A program made the position numbers and the translations under genes. This document shows, in pieces, positions 22,252 to 36,249 of a stretch of 64,000 nucleotides of DNA. The notes under the pieces were generated by a model, which saw only the letters and a program-made list of their open reading frames with translations, was not told the DNA's origin and made no database searches. The stretch is from Vespa crabro (lineage: Eukaryota > Arthropoda > Insecta > Hymenoptera > Vespidae): assembly GCF_910589235.1 (NCBI RefSeq), contig NC_060956.1, positions 17,749,499 through 17,813,498 of the forward strand. The letters run 5' to 3'. Position 1 is the first letter of the stretch. Each line of letters begins with the position of its first letter.

Positions 22252-24962
22252 AATAATTATCAATGACGTATCGCATGACTTTAATATATGAATTCTCGGT
22301 GAGTATCTCGAAAAATAGGATAAACAAATGACGTTTCGAGTTCTCGAGCCATTCTCGAGTATTTATCGAGATTCTTTCTGTGAAAAAGAGAGATTTAAAA
22401 TTCACAATCCTGCCGAAAGGTTATGGAAATGCATGGACACGCGTTGGAGATGAAGAGATAACGATTTAGAGGGAAAATACGAGGTAAGCGGGGTAAGGGA
22501 CTATCGTTAAGGACTCCCGTTGCGAAATAATCCTGAAAACTAATTTCACCGTGAGCTGCGTTGCCAGCGACGGCGGCCGTAGCAATGATACTCTGTTGGC
22601 CGTGTCGCTCTTCTGTTAGGAACTCGAGCGTAGAGGAAAAGGGTGTATGAACTCGGAGATATACGATATGTGTGTACGAAGATGAGGAGGTAAAGGGAAT
22701 GGGATGAAAAGATGGAAGTACAGCGGGAAGTGAATACGGCTAGTCGAGGTAATTTCGGTCTTGCTTCATCTGACCTCTAATCTAACCCTCTCCTATTACG
22801 AAGTCTCTGCTCTTTTCTCGGTCCTTATCGGTCTACTCTCATCAATGAGACGTTTATCGTTCTTATTCTTTATCATACGGGCCCATCATCATCGATCGTT
22901 CTTCTTTATAATAACTATATCACGGATATTTCGAAGAAGTAATAATTCTGTAAATCTTAAAGGATGAAAAAGTAGCATATTATATTTTACTATATTATAT
23001 TTTGATATTCCACTTCTCCCGCACTCTTGGGAGAAGAAAGAGGAGAATACGAGTGGATATAAGTTATGGAGAAGACTGGTTCACGTACATTTCGGAAAAG
23101 ATATTTTCAACCTTCCTATCTCCGGGCGTATTCCATTCGTTTATTCGCACGAATGCCGGATCGCGATCCCACGGTAAAATACATCGTGAGATACGAATTG
23201 GAGTTATATTCGAGCGGGAGACGAAAAACTTTTTATTGTGTTAGTCCAGTAGCTGAGATGTAAAATACCACGTTAAACTTTCGAGTGAAACTTTTTTACG
23301 AGTTTTATGAAAGAACGGCTAATTTAGTTTCTCCGTTGCGTCTATCGCTAACGCATTGCGAATAATTTGGAATTTTTTATTTCGCCATAGACCTCATTCA
23401 CTTTCTCTCTTTGCGATTTGCTTGTGGATCGTCATAAGGGGCGATGGATATTAAAATCGACTTTTTTTTTTCTTTCTTTATTTTCGAATCAACATAGTTT
23501 CTCTTTCGAATTAACATCGTTCCCGTATTGATTCGTATTCAAATAAATTGTACTCGATAAAATAAATACGGAGTAAAATGCATGGCCTCTCGTGATCATG
23601 ATATTTATATATACTTTTTATCTAAAGAAAAAAAAAAGAAACGTTATCTCATCGGAGAAACCGATTTCCACTTGGTGGTTCGTTAAATTTAGGAGTTCCT
23701 CTTGAATCTTACTTATCCACGTGAAAGCTAAGAACTATGGAAAGCCTTCGTCCGTTCGTTGAGTTGAGATATAAAGATACGAACTTTGTTATTGTTTCTG
23801 CTCTAATATCGGTGAAACGTCACAATCAGTTTCCCAACTTTCCTTAAATTTACCTCTCTAACAGATAGTCAGGGAAAAAGTTATCTATACATTTATTTAT
23901 TTCTATACGGATTAATGGTATTTTTTGGGAGAGAGGAATGAAAGTTAATAAAATTATATCGATTGGACGGAAGGTAGATATAAAAGTGTTCTTTCATGTC
24001 AAATTCGTGAAATCGTTTCTCTCTGAAATCGAGTATGTATAGATCAGTAGGCATATAGTGTTGTACGTTCGCGAGTTTGCAAGCTCGGGTACGCTGGTTC
24101 GCGGCTGGTACCATGCTTGCAGCATATCGGGTTAACGAGAGAGCGTGCACGTAGGGTAGTCGTGATTAGAGAGTGGAGGTCCTGCAGAGATGGACGGACG
24201 GTTGGTTAATTTTCAATTAACTAAGCGCTGCCTGCTGGAGGACGACGTTGGGATTATACGACGATGGCGATCGGCACGTCGTATCGCCAGGTGACTACCG
24301 ATCCGACTACATACGCGTTTCCTAACTACTCTGCACATACTCGTTCTGCTTCTCGCTGATCAGTTAGCTGATTGGACACAGCCACGCGTGGCATGCTCAA
24401 TTAAATCATCGCGGTATCCCACGAGAACATGCACTTTGCCTTTTCCCTTTCCCTCCTATACCTTGTAACCTGTCTTATAAATCATAGTCGATATATAGTC
24501 ATGATGTATAATATATACTAACGCATATGAATTTCTAGATTTGCGATATTTGTATCTTTATATCTTTCTAATTACTTATCGGCTTAGAATTACCCAGATG
24601 AGAAACACCAATTTTTTCTTTATTTCTTTTAGCGACTAAACGAAATAAAACCCACCAAAATTATTCTTTTATCGTTTTATCCGATTGCGTGATAGCAGTC
24701 ATAAAAAATATAATACGTTTAACATCGAGAAAGATTCCTGAGCTATTCGGTAATCAGTATGCTTCCATTTTCCTATCATCCTTACTATATTATTTTTGTC
24801 TAAAATCTAATCATTTCCTGCTTTTACATTGTCCCTTCACGTCTGTCTCTTTCTTTCTTTCTTTCTTTCTTTTTCTCTCTCATTCTGACTTCATGACCCC
24901 TTGTTCGTTCCACTATTTATCTATATAGGTTGGTATGTACTATAATATAGTAGCAGAGTATA

Positions 24963-24972
24963 TACTTTAACA

Positions 24973-25004
<32 letters not shown>

Positions 25005-25005
25005 T
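24963..25005. repeat. (CA)n microsatellite
   Basis: This CA/ACAT run is one of the few CA-type tracts in the window. Confidence 0.93.
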
Positions 25006-25233
25006 ATAAGTACGTATTCATGTTTCTATCTATCTATCAATCTATCCTTTTGCTTTTTATCTCAACTCTCACTCGACTTTTCGGTCATCGCTCAATTTCC
25101 TCTTTCCTTCTTTCGTTAACGCGAGACTGGCCGCGATCTCGTTAGTAACCGGATCCTTTTTTCCTCCTACGGCTCGAGTAATTTCACGACATTTTTTTGT
25201 TCTCTCTTTCTCTCACTTTCTCTCTCTTTTTCT

Positions 25234-25276
<43 letters not shown>

Positions 25277-28234
25277 CTTTAGCTACCCTTATTTCGTTCC
25301 GCGCTTCGAAATTGCCAGCTTCTCACGTTACCGCAATTAATCCGCCTGCAGGTAGATGCGAAGCGATCGATCGATCCTTCCTCCAAGGAGAGACGTTCAT
25401 TCGTTCTCAAGTAAAGTATCACGGAAGCTCAGCTCATGAACGTAATAATATCTCAAAGAAGATCTATTTTATCGGTGTATTAATAAGTGTTGTGTCAAAC
25501 CAAATAAGGTAAGATAAAATTCGTTGCCGTTGTCGTGGTATGAATAAAAAAGGAATAGACAGTCGATTTTCCTTGATCAATTAATTTCTACTATTCTTCG
25601 TGAAATTTTTCTTACGTTTTACGTTTTCTTTTCTTTCTTTCTTTCTTTCTTTTTTTTTTTTTTCGTTAATTATTGAATACGTTAAAATCAATTCTCGCGT
25701 TGAAAATTATAAATAATTTAGACTGACGTGATACAATGGTATAGAAAGTAATTTTAAATTATTCACAGTTGGTTTTATGTTAGTGAATGTTCTATATTAA
25801 CTAAATCTATTATGCAGTTCCAAGGGATATTATCTTTTTGATCCGCTAATGTGTTCTCTACTGTTCTAACAATTGGGCGACTAATAGATTCGGATGATTG
25901 CTGGACGTGTGAATTATATTTATTGCTTTACTTTGTTATTGGAGAAACAATTGGGAAAAGTAAACTTTCTTTGTAATTCATCGACGAGAAATAAAAACGA
26001 AAAGGAAGGGAAGATAAGCTGAATCATTTGTATCCTTTTCCGGATGAATCGCCAGAAAAAAAAAAAAAAAATAAAAAAAGAAAGAAAAAGAAAAAAAGAA
26101 AAGAAAAAAGAAACATAGATATTTCTTCAGATTCTCTTTCCAGTAAAGCAAGCGAAGATCTTCCGTGAGTATTCGAGTCATGTCCCGACGATGAAACGCG
26201 TAGGAGGTAGGAGGTAAAGGCAAGTAGGGATAAAGGCGATCAAGCAAGAACCCTTATGGTAGCTTATACGTGTAATAACGATTAACGTCGATGGTGCACC
26301 TGTCGCTTTCGCGTTGTACCTATGTCTAGGGTCACGTTCGCCGGTTTCGCGTCGTCGGTCTTACTCCTTAGTTATCGTTAAAGCTTACACGATGCACTTT
26401 CACCTAATCTACTTTGTCTTTTCAGTTCTCTCATCTTCTCTCATATGAAGATTCGAAATCACGCGAAGAATTGATTTAAACGATGCCGCGAGTTTATATT
26501 TCACGTCGTAAAAGATTAAATTAAATTTGAGAATTTGCGATCGTATGCGATCGATGACGCATAATGATTCACGGATTTGCTCTGTCGCCTTGAAATTGTA
26601 CGGATATTGGAGGATGAGAGATAGAGAGAGAGAGGGGGGGGGAGGGGAGAGAAAGGAAAAGGAGGACATTATAGAGAAGGTAGGTCAGAAGACGATAAAG
26701 GCGATTTGCTTTCGGACGAGCGAATATATCGGCTTTACAATCGATAAACGCGCGTGTCGAAAGGTGCTAGATAGGGAGTAACGTAGGGAAGGGTAATAGT
26801 TCGCACGAGTATGCACTCTAGCAGCTAACTCGCGAGAGCCGTTTCGTCTCTCTCTTTCTCTATTTCTCTTTTTCTCTTTCTCTCACTCTCCCTCTTCCGT
26901 TCTCTTTCTCTCTCTCTCTATTCGCTAAAGAAATTGCGGGCGTGTAAGCGAGCGAAACGAAGCGATCGGCTTTGCGTGACGACAAATCAAAGTCGATGGG
27001 CGTCGCAACACGCGAGAGAGAACGAACGGGAACGATATCGAGTGTAATTGAAGGCAGTTGCGCGAACGACGGGACGTAGGTACTCCGTCGATTCGCCTTC
27101 TTTCACTGAGTCGCTTTAACCATCCTCTAATACTCTAATATATGGAAATGGAAATGGATTTTATCCCGAGATGGTGTGAGGTAGCGTACTCGAGTAGAAG
27201 GAAAAAAATGATCGGAGAAGTTCCACTCGTCTCGGATCATACCTACTTCGATCAAATTCCAAACTCCAAAAAGTGATTTTAATTATCGAATGCGCCAGCC
27301 AGCCGTAACTCGGTGAAAGGGGCTGAACGGAGGTGCAATTAGCTTTTTGCCACGTCGTACACCCCCGTTCGATCCTCATTCTCTTAGTCCCCACTTCTTC
27401 CCGTTTCCCATTCTCTCTTTCTTTCCTCTCTCTCTCTCTCTCTTTCTCTCTCTCCCCCTCTTTCTCTCTTTCTTCTTTTTTTCTCTTTCTCTCTTTCATT
27501 CTCTCATTCACTTCGTGACTCTCAAAGGAGAGAAATTCTTGCGAGAATTAAATGTCAATCAGCCGTGACGTTCATTAAGCGAAGCCGAACTTTTTTACTT
27601 TTATCAAAAAAGACTCACAGACACTTTGCCGCGGTGTTGCAGTACGAGCGATTTTCACCTTTTACACATCGTCACGATACTCGTGTCGCTTTTCACCTTT
27701 CACCCATCATTTCTCGCACGTTCTCCCTTTCTTCCATTTTTCCGCTATCGCTTCCGATAATTGCTACAAAGGCTAACCTCAAACACTATCAACGAGAACG
27801 TACGAACGATATTCGCTCGAAGGATTTAATTCACTTTCGCTTACTCGCCATGTCGTTTTACGTCAACCTCAAACTAGGACAGAAAGGATTATTATCTAAC
27901 TCGATCGATGGATACCTACTCTTTGATAAAAGGACATTGAGATGCTCGATTGAACATGACTTTTATAGCTCTTTTGTCACTTTCTTTATGACTACTCTTT
28001 ATTTCCCTTCTTTCCTTCTCTCTCTCTCTCTCTCTGTCTCTTTCTTTCTTTCTCTCTTTCTTTATGTTTTATTCTCCTATATAATATTTATGGCAACGAA
28101 AGTTTCAACGGAAAGGTACATTCATTATTAACTTTGTTATAATTCCGTTTAAAAGTATCGTTAGTTTTCTTCATTATTACTCGCAAATATCGTATTTTTT
28201 AAAAATACAGAATAATCATGAACATCTCCCTCCT

Positions 28235-28276
<42 letters not shown>

Positions 28277-28761
28277 TTGAAGGTAAGATGTTCTCTTAGA
28301 AAATAAAGTACCTTCCTGTAGTGAGAAGGTTTGCTGCATTTTCTTGCATAAATCACGATCATGGTAGTTTGTTCGAGATACGAAATAATATGAAGTACTT
28401 TAGAAAAAGAAAAAGAGGGAGAAAGAGAGAAAAAGAGAGAGAGAGAGAGAGAGATGAAACAAAGGGTAAAGTTAGAAGAGGAAAGACGTTGTTCGAAAGG
28501 TACACACTTATTTCGTGGGAATACGTCGACGAGATGTTTCTCATATTATAACATCTCGCAAAACTTTAAATTCCGGTCAAAAATGTTTGTTCTTGAGAGG
28601 GTATACGGTCTGATTCATGTCGAACATTCCTACACTAGCACTTCTTGTTTGTTCAAGATATACAACGAACATGTTTTAAGGGTTTCGTGCGTTTTATTCG
28701 TCGACTTAATACACTGAAGTAGGAATATAATTTACGGAGTAAATTAGTATGAAATACTCGC

Positions 28762-28763
28762 CC

Positions 28764-28826
<63 letters not shown>
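28762..28826. repeat. (AT)n microsatellite
   Basis: An AT tract of about 65 bases with one interruption. Confidence 0.95.
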
Positions 28827-28832
<6 letters not shown>

Positions 28833-30260
28833 GATAGAAATCTCTTGTTTGATCCTTTCGTATTTATTTCATTCATTATTAGACAAAATATATAGGTTCT
28901 CTGTCTGTTAAACTGATTGCATAAATTGTTTTATTAATTTTATTATATTATGATATATGGCTGTTAATAAATATCTATCTATACTTATTCTTTCTTTGGA
29001 ATTTCATGTATTCGTGAATATTTTTGCTTTCCCTTCAACCGAAGGGAGATGACAAGCAGCAATCTTCTTCCGGATGGTAGCAGGAGACTGAAAAGTGGGA
29101 AAAAGCGTAGCTCGTAATGGATGTAAAATGTATACGCTTGGGTGCTTTCTTTATTCCTCATGGATCTTTTCCGTCTATGCGTAGGCTCGAGGTAGAAAAC
29201 GGAAATGGAATCTCTTTTGGCGAATCGCAGTGTCTTCCAGCTTGCGTTCGTACGCTCTTTGGATTCTGGAACCTTTTTATTTTATTTCTCTTTTTATCTC
29301 TTTCTACACGTGCGTGCATATACATAGATACAAACAATATATATATATATATATATTTGTATATATCTCAGAGCAATATTCATTATCACTACTATATCAG
29401 ATATATTTCGATTTATTTAGTGTCTTCTAGATTAATTAATTAACATGGCTTCGTTAAATGCGTTAATTTATAAATATTAATAATTACTACGTTTCAGGAA
29501 TTGTATCGTAAACTTGCAAAATAGATTTGGAAAATTAATATTAACAACATTTGAAAATGATGAGGAATAAAAAAGTATCTTCGATATTGCTATTATACCT
29601 TAATTATTTTTGTTTGTTTTTTTTTTTAAAGATATGACGAAATTTTGTTTACAAATGTCTATGATATGATGTAGAGAGGGCGTTTATATGGTAATAATAA
29701 TTTTTCTTGTACGTAGATATTATTAAAAATAATCAAATATTAAAAAATGTAGTAAAAGCAATAGTAAATAAATAATAGTAATAAGTAAGTTATGAAAGAA
29801 AAGTTTTTCGAAGTTTCGACCTATCAATTTCATACATAGACCACTGTTTATATTTCTTCTAATCGTTATTTAAAATAAACAAAATATAATTTACATAATT
29901 ATAATAAAAATTGTAATGATTTCATTGTAATTATATGTTTTTATTACGAAAGAAAAGAAAATATTCAATTTAAAGTATTATTAACAAAATCGATTTTATT
30001 ATATCAATATTATTGCAATATTTAAATAAATAGAGAATAAATTGCACTTGAAAATGGTCTTTGTTTCAAGTCTCTATGACTTTTTATTCCGGAGATATCG
30101 ACTTCGAAAGATTTCCATTCACAATTCATAGAGAACAGCTGTTCGTGGTAATAGTATAATAGTAGTAGCTTATCCATTGCGTAAATTCTTGGAATTTATA
30201 TAGTTCAGTATGTCATCGTTAAATTGAATGAAATTATATTGGTCAGTAGGTCAACGTAAA

Positions 30261-31175
30261 CGTCTTCATTTACATGGCAATATTTCCTCAACTAAACATC
30301 GTAGAGATACAATTCAAACATCATTTTAAAGAACAAAATTTTCTTTATTTTTTTTTCGATGTATTGTTAATAATTAATTAACAAATTGTTATAAAGAAAA
30401 TGTTACAAACAAATTCTCACAAAGTAAATTCATTTCATTTTGCTAAACAAAAATTCAAATTGCAACTGATTTTTAAAATTACCTAAATTAATAAATTATA
30501 AATAAATTATTTTTTTTATTAAATAAACAATTTTTTTTTTATATTATCAGAAATCACGTTTTTTGTTTATATGGATATATCTGCGGAACTAATAACCGTA
30601 GAAATTTAAATCAAACATCATTTTAAAGGGCAGAATTTTTTTTATTTGTTTCAGTGTATTATTAATAATTAATTAACAAATTGTTATAAATAATTTGTTA
30701 TAAACAAATTCTTACAAAGTAAATTCATCTTATTTTGTCAAGCAAAAATTCAGATTGATACAGATTTGTAAGATTATGTAAATTAATAAATTATAAACAA
30801 AGTACTTTTTTATTAAAGAAACAATTTTTTATATATTATTAATAGCTACGTCTCCATTTACATATATGGGAATATCTTCAGAGCTAAGTATCATAAAAAT
30901 TTGTTTCAAACACCATTTTATAGGATAAATGTTTTTCTATTTTTTCACCGTATTGTTAATAATTAATTAACAAATTATAACAAATTGTTTATTATAAACT
31001 AATTCTTACGAAAAAGAATCCATCTTATTTTGAATTCCTAAGAAAATCCATTTTATTTTGTCGATCAAAAATTTAGATTGTGATCGATTTCTAAAATTAT
31101 GTAAATTAATTAATTATAAACAAATTACTTTTTTTTTATTAAAGAAACAAGATTTTCTTCTACATTATTAATAGC
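30261..31175. repeat. Three diverged tandem units of about 295 bp (satellite-like)
   Basis: The units span about 30261-30556, 30557-30848 and 30849-31175. Each carries, in the same order, a caaacayc-attttaaag-like box (30315, 30612, 30907), a ttaataattaattaacaaatt box, an acaaattcttac-like box, and an aaattaataaattataaac-like box. The third unit is longer because a short stretch around an atccatNttattttg motif is duplicated. A fourth unit starts near 31176 but fades out. No protein is encoded. It is a short AT-rich satellite array or a decayed tandem repeat within a mobile element. Confidence 0.75.
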
Positions 31176-34100
31176 CATGTCTAGCTATATATTATATGAG
31201 TTAGCTACATCATAAATCATGTTTAGCTACGTCGATCAATGTAATCAAAAATACATGATTCTATTTAATAGAACACAGTTGAACTTTATGTTTTTCATAC
31301 GTCGACGATGCAAAAAAAAATTATTACCGCAATATCATGACACTCTTCGTACCGTACGACTATTGTTAACAAAGTTTTTCCATATCTCTAAAAATGACGT
31401 AGATATTCAAAGTGATCAAAGTTATTGTCCTACCTTGTAAAACGCTATATTTTTATTCGTCTAATGGCACAATAAAAATGGGGAGAACAAAAGTGGTGGA
31501 AGAAAAGCGATATGTAAGTATTCAGTTCCACAGGTCCGTCGTAAGAGAATACTACTTGACAATTACAAGCGGTGTGGAAAGAAGGGAACTGTGTGTTTGT
31601 GTGTGTGTGTGTTGTATTTGTAGTACGAGCGCGCGCGCGCACGTATATCTGTAGGAGAGAGAACGTGAAAATCATTCAAGTTTATATTTATTTCATGAAA
31701 TATCGCGGTTGGTCAACGAGCGTTGGACGCGGCGATCGAATAAATTGTTCCCATCGTCATCGCTCAGGTAATTAATTACAGAGGACGTTTATAAGCTCGG
31801 CGATATCTCTTTAGAAAATATAAAATAGCTGAGCGATCGTTGGCGTTTTCTCTCTCTCTCTCTCTCTCTTTTTTTTGTTTCTTTTTTTGTTGACTTGGAT
31901 CAAATGATGCCGAACGTTTTACTTTGTACATTACGATCCGCACACTCTCGAAAGTAGGCAAATAGAGAAGATTGCTTGGTAAAGTACATTGCCATCCCTC
32001 GTTGGTAGACTAATCTACTTGGCGTATCTATGATGATGGATGACCACAGAGGCGATACTTTGTTAAATAAACATTCCGAGTGTGAGCTACGCATATTGGG
32101 ACCAAAGTACAAATGTATTTGTATACAAACAAACACACATGCATATATATATACTCTACTTATAAAAGTACAACGTACATAGATATACGGTACTCAAGCT
32201 GAATTAGAAAAACGTTGCCTCGCTATGAGCAACGTCGGCGACTTTCGAATTGATCGATGCATAGCGTAGGTACTTCAACATTTCTCGCCGATGGTCAACG
32301 CCGTAGGTTCGAGCTATTGGAATCATCTGCAGTACTATCGGCTTTTTCGAGTGTCCTCGAACGAGCACCGCTTTCGGTATTTTCCTTCGAATTCTCGTAG
32401 TGAACAAAAGACAAGAGAGGCAGGTGAGCATATCGCGTTTAGATTCGAAAGGTTTTGCAAAAAAAAGAAAAAATCATTCTTTCTTTTCTACCTTTATTCA
32501 AGAAAAGTATACTACGTGCAAAAGACAGAAAAGTTGATTGATAGAGAAAGAAAAAGATATAGAAAGGAAGAGAGACGGGGAATAGGGCAAGGGAGAGAGA
32601 GAGAGAGAGAGAGAGAGAAAGTGTTCGCGGTTTTCGGAAGTGAACGTTACCAGCCGCATGGAGTATGATAGAGCGGTGCAATGTTCCACGAACGATGGCA
32701 AGATGCCAAGAGGATCTATCGTGATAACATGCCGGAACATGAAGCGAGGGGTTACCCTGAAATAAGAATAAAACCGATCGAATCCCCAAGAAATGCATTG
32801 CTCGTAAGACGTGAAAGATGAAATTCAGAATTCCGGCCAAGAAGAGAACGAACGTTCTTCTCGGTATTCTTGACTTATAACGAGGAGGATAAGGTCGCGA
32901 GGAGCTCTGATATATTCCACATAATAATGTTCCATTACAAATCTTTGATGAAAAGTGCCGAAAGGGAAGTGTACGGTAGAGAGAATAACGATAAAGGAAA
33001 ACCAAAAAGGAGGAAAAATAAGAAAAAAAAAAAAAAAGAAGAGAGAAATGTAAAAGTAAAGGTAAAGAGATTTTAAGAACGGACAAGGAAGATCGTCGAA
33101 AGTTTTGTGTATTTTCCTACGACGATTTACGTTGTCGAAGAAACACGTTCTCTTCTGAAGAAGAACGTGACATATGAAGCGAGGACTAACTGGAACCAAG
33201 GAAAGATGTTCGAGACAATTTCGAAGACAAGCAATCCGTTTTCTTCTTTTCCTCGGTGGCTTTTAAACTAGAAAGAAAGCTATTGGATAGTGGGTAAGTT
33301 TAATTTCTCGAGGCGGCTATCCGCTCGGCCGTGGCAGGATAGGACTCTAGGACGGGCTAGGAAGAAGAAAAGATAGGACGAAAGGGTGCGGAAAGGGAGC
33401 CAAGATACGCCACGATTCCCTGGTATTACTAAAGTCGATATAGCCCTTCGCACACGTTCTATAAGCGAAGGCTATCCTGTCTTCCTTCTTCTCCAACCCT
33501 TCTCCTTTTTCTTCGTTCCTTCGCATACCATTCTCTCCCTTTTCCACTTGTATCTATACTCGCAGAAAACTTATCTTGTTCGAAAGTTTCGATCGTATCG
33601 CGTTGGCGACTCGCTTTATATCGATAGAACTTTTCTAGAGAACTCGATTCAGTACGGTAATTGAACTTTAGCTCACTCCTGAATATCTCCGATGATAGTT
33701 TAGCCTCAGTGAATAGTTTTAGAAATTTGTTAAAATGACGATTTTAGGAAAGAACTGAAAACATAATCATTAATCGTCACGTTTCATTCTGACACGTGAC
33801 GTAAGGCAAAAGAAGAAAAAAAGAGAAAAAGAAAAAGAAATGAAATATGTAAAATCCATCGAACGATTTTTATTTTAACGATAAATGAAGTTCCTGAAGA
33901 GCGAAGGAACGTACCATTAAAATGCCATTTTCGATTCCGACAAAAGCTCGCATTGAATCGGGAACCATTACGTATAGATACAAGTCGTTCGAGTTTTACG
34001 AATTTCCGTTTTATGAATACTCATTTTTTTTTTATATTTATATCCCTTATGGAATTTCTTTTTTTAATGGCATCTAAAATATACAAAATAATATTATTTT

Positions 34101-34674
34101 AACATTTTCTATATGAAACCTATAAAGAGTAAATTAGAAATAGAAGAAACATATTTATCGTTTATAAATAGAAAATGTAAGCTTTTACTTCATAAATCAA
34201 AAATATAACGATTTACTTTTATAAATAATTACCTTAACGAAAGAGATATGGAAATGAAATTAATTTGTAAATAGATATACTATTTATATTTCCTTTATAA
34301 AAGGAATAGAATATTTTATTTTCAACGACGATATCTAGAATGATACATAGTTATTATGTCGGAATAACGTATACATTTTCTCACAACAGTCCTGTGGAGT
34401 TCGATACGGCGAAGATTACAAGTAAATCGGGTAAAACGAGAAGAAAACGATTATAGGAAGGTGGGTCAGTACGCCTCGAGAAATAGGATTTATCCCTTCA
34501 AAATAACCGATACCTTTCGAGAGACGTCGTTCGCAGGTTCTAGCCACGATAACTTGTCAGAGGAAACGACACGAGAGTCGCACGGGCTGCCTCGCGCAAA
34601 TACCGAGCTGCTTCGAGCTCTCGTAAGCGGTAGGGGTGAAGAAGAGGGAATAGAAACGAAAAGGGAGGGAGGGG

Positions 34675-34723
<49 letters not shown>

Positions 34724-35208
34724 TTGGTGAACGATAAAATCATCTTGTTTCCCTCTCGTATTTCTTCTTTTTATTCGTACCTTTTGCACCGTTAAAATTT
34801 TACGATGAATGTAAGCATTTAGCGGGTAGAAGCCTTCGAAGATGTACTACGATTGTGCTGTAGAAAACGAGACGACTAGAGCGGAACAATGCGAGTACTT
34901 AATAATAAGACCGTCTTCGTCCTCGTCGAGAAAGAACATAGAATGATACTCTCTGAAAGCGATTCTCTACCTTTCGTCCGTTAGAAAAGTGATTATGGCC
35001 TTCGGCGAGAAAGAGAGACGAAAGAAAACGCGTTCTTCCGAGGCGCGGACCAACCGAATCGATCTTTACATCCTCCATACTCTCGCTTCCGTTGACTCGT
35101 CGTCTCTTTTCAAACGTGCCAAGCCAGTCGTCCCATGTAAATGATTTTCTACGTGCGAATATAAACGCACGTTGTTAGATGTTATATGTAAGTTAACGCA
35201 AGTTATGT

Positions 35209-35210
<2 letters not shown>

Positions 35211-35253
<43 letters not shown>

Positions 35254-35267
35254 GTATATATATGTAT
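35211..35267. repeat. (AT)n / (ATGTAT)n microsatellite
   Basis: An AT tract passes into three ATGTATAT-type units. Confidence 0.93.
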
Positions 35268-36198
35268 GTCCAATTATCGAAATCGAGCGATATTTTCGAA
35301 AGCGATCGATTTTTTCTTTCGTTTATATATTAGTTATTAATAATACTAAAGCGTTACTACGTTTTTATTGTTATTTTTCTTCTTCATTTTTTCTTTCTTT
35401 CTTTCTTTTCCCTTTGTAATGTTTATTATCTTGAATTTTTGAAAATATTTATTTCTCCTTATTTGAAAAGGAAAAGTAAAGGTGATCGTAAGAAAAAATG
35501 TGAAAGGAAAGCTTTTCGATCGATAGAAGTTTCGAGAAAAGAGAGAAAGCTTGAAGTGACATTGTTTCGACTTTATCTCGCAGAAAAATTCTTGAGAAAA
35601 ATCGAAGCACTTTTTGGTCTGGCACTAAAGATGCTTCCGTGCGAAGAAGCCTGCTCCGGGAAATGGAAGTTGCACGGTAAAGCCAAGTGGAAAACAATCG
35701 TCCAGATAGACGAACCAGTTCTAGAATAGCGTAGAGAAGAGCATTTTAGAATTCTCTTCGTTGGTTTCGAATTCCCACAAAATCGCATATTTCTATCCAC
35801 TCACCTTTTATCCTCAATGAATCTATACCGTTCGATCACTTTGCAGATTGTATTTTACCTTGCTCCATTTTGCTATACGCATATGATACTCGCGTTTACG
35901 GTTATCAGCGCTTTTATGCCGATTTAAGCGGTTATGTGCGAGAGTAAAGATCCCCAAAGTTTTATCGATCGTGAATTTTCGTAGTCGTATCCCTTATTCC
36001 CTTTTTACTGTTATTATAGTTTGCTCGATGAGCATAGTTAACGTAAAGTAACGCAAGGTGAACTGAAAAGTGTAGCCAAAGTGAAAGCCATAGTCGAATA
36101 TTTTAAAATCGTCCTACCTTGTTTCGTGTACTTTCGTAGTTGAAAAACAGTCGGGAAGTAGTTAGTCTAATGGAATTATAAAGTACCATAGCGTCAAC

Positions 36199-36249
36199 GT
36201 ATGTATGTATTAATGTATGTATGTATGTATGTATGTATGTATGTATGTA
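36199..36249. repeat. (ATGT)n microsatellite
   Basis: Twelve or so ATGT units create an artificial Met-Tyr-Val-Cys repeat at the start of a long plus-strand frame. Confidence 0.95.

Larger units (their letters stand above)
22252..30260. other. Intergenic DNA upstream of Dnai3
   Basis: No exon is supported. This region should contain the Dnai3 promoter, but no TATA box or clear initiator can be assigned. CpG-richer blocks sit at 22.5-22.65, 24.05-24.42 and 26.8-27.1 kb. The last has many GCGA/CGAA elements next to a CT tract and could be a promoter-type island for an unannotated transcript. CT, CA and AT microsatellites are numerous. From 28.9 kb the sequence turns strongly AT-rich. Confidence 0.55.

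Noticed and set aside
21949..22266. Poly-Phe plus-strand frame
   Set aside because: It is the exact antisense of the Glu-rich Dnai3 exon 1.
27565..28131. 188-codon plus-strand open frame
   Set aside because: Much of it is SLSLSL-type translation of CT repeats, and the rest matches no family I know.
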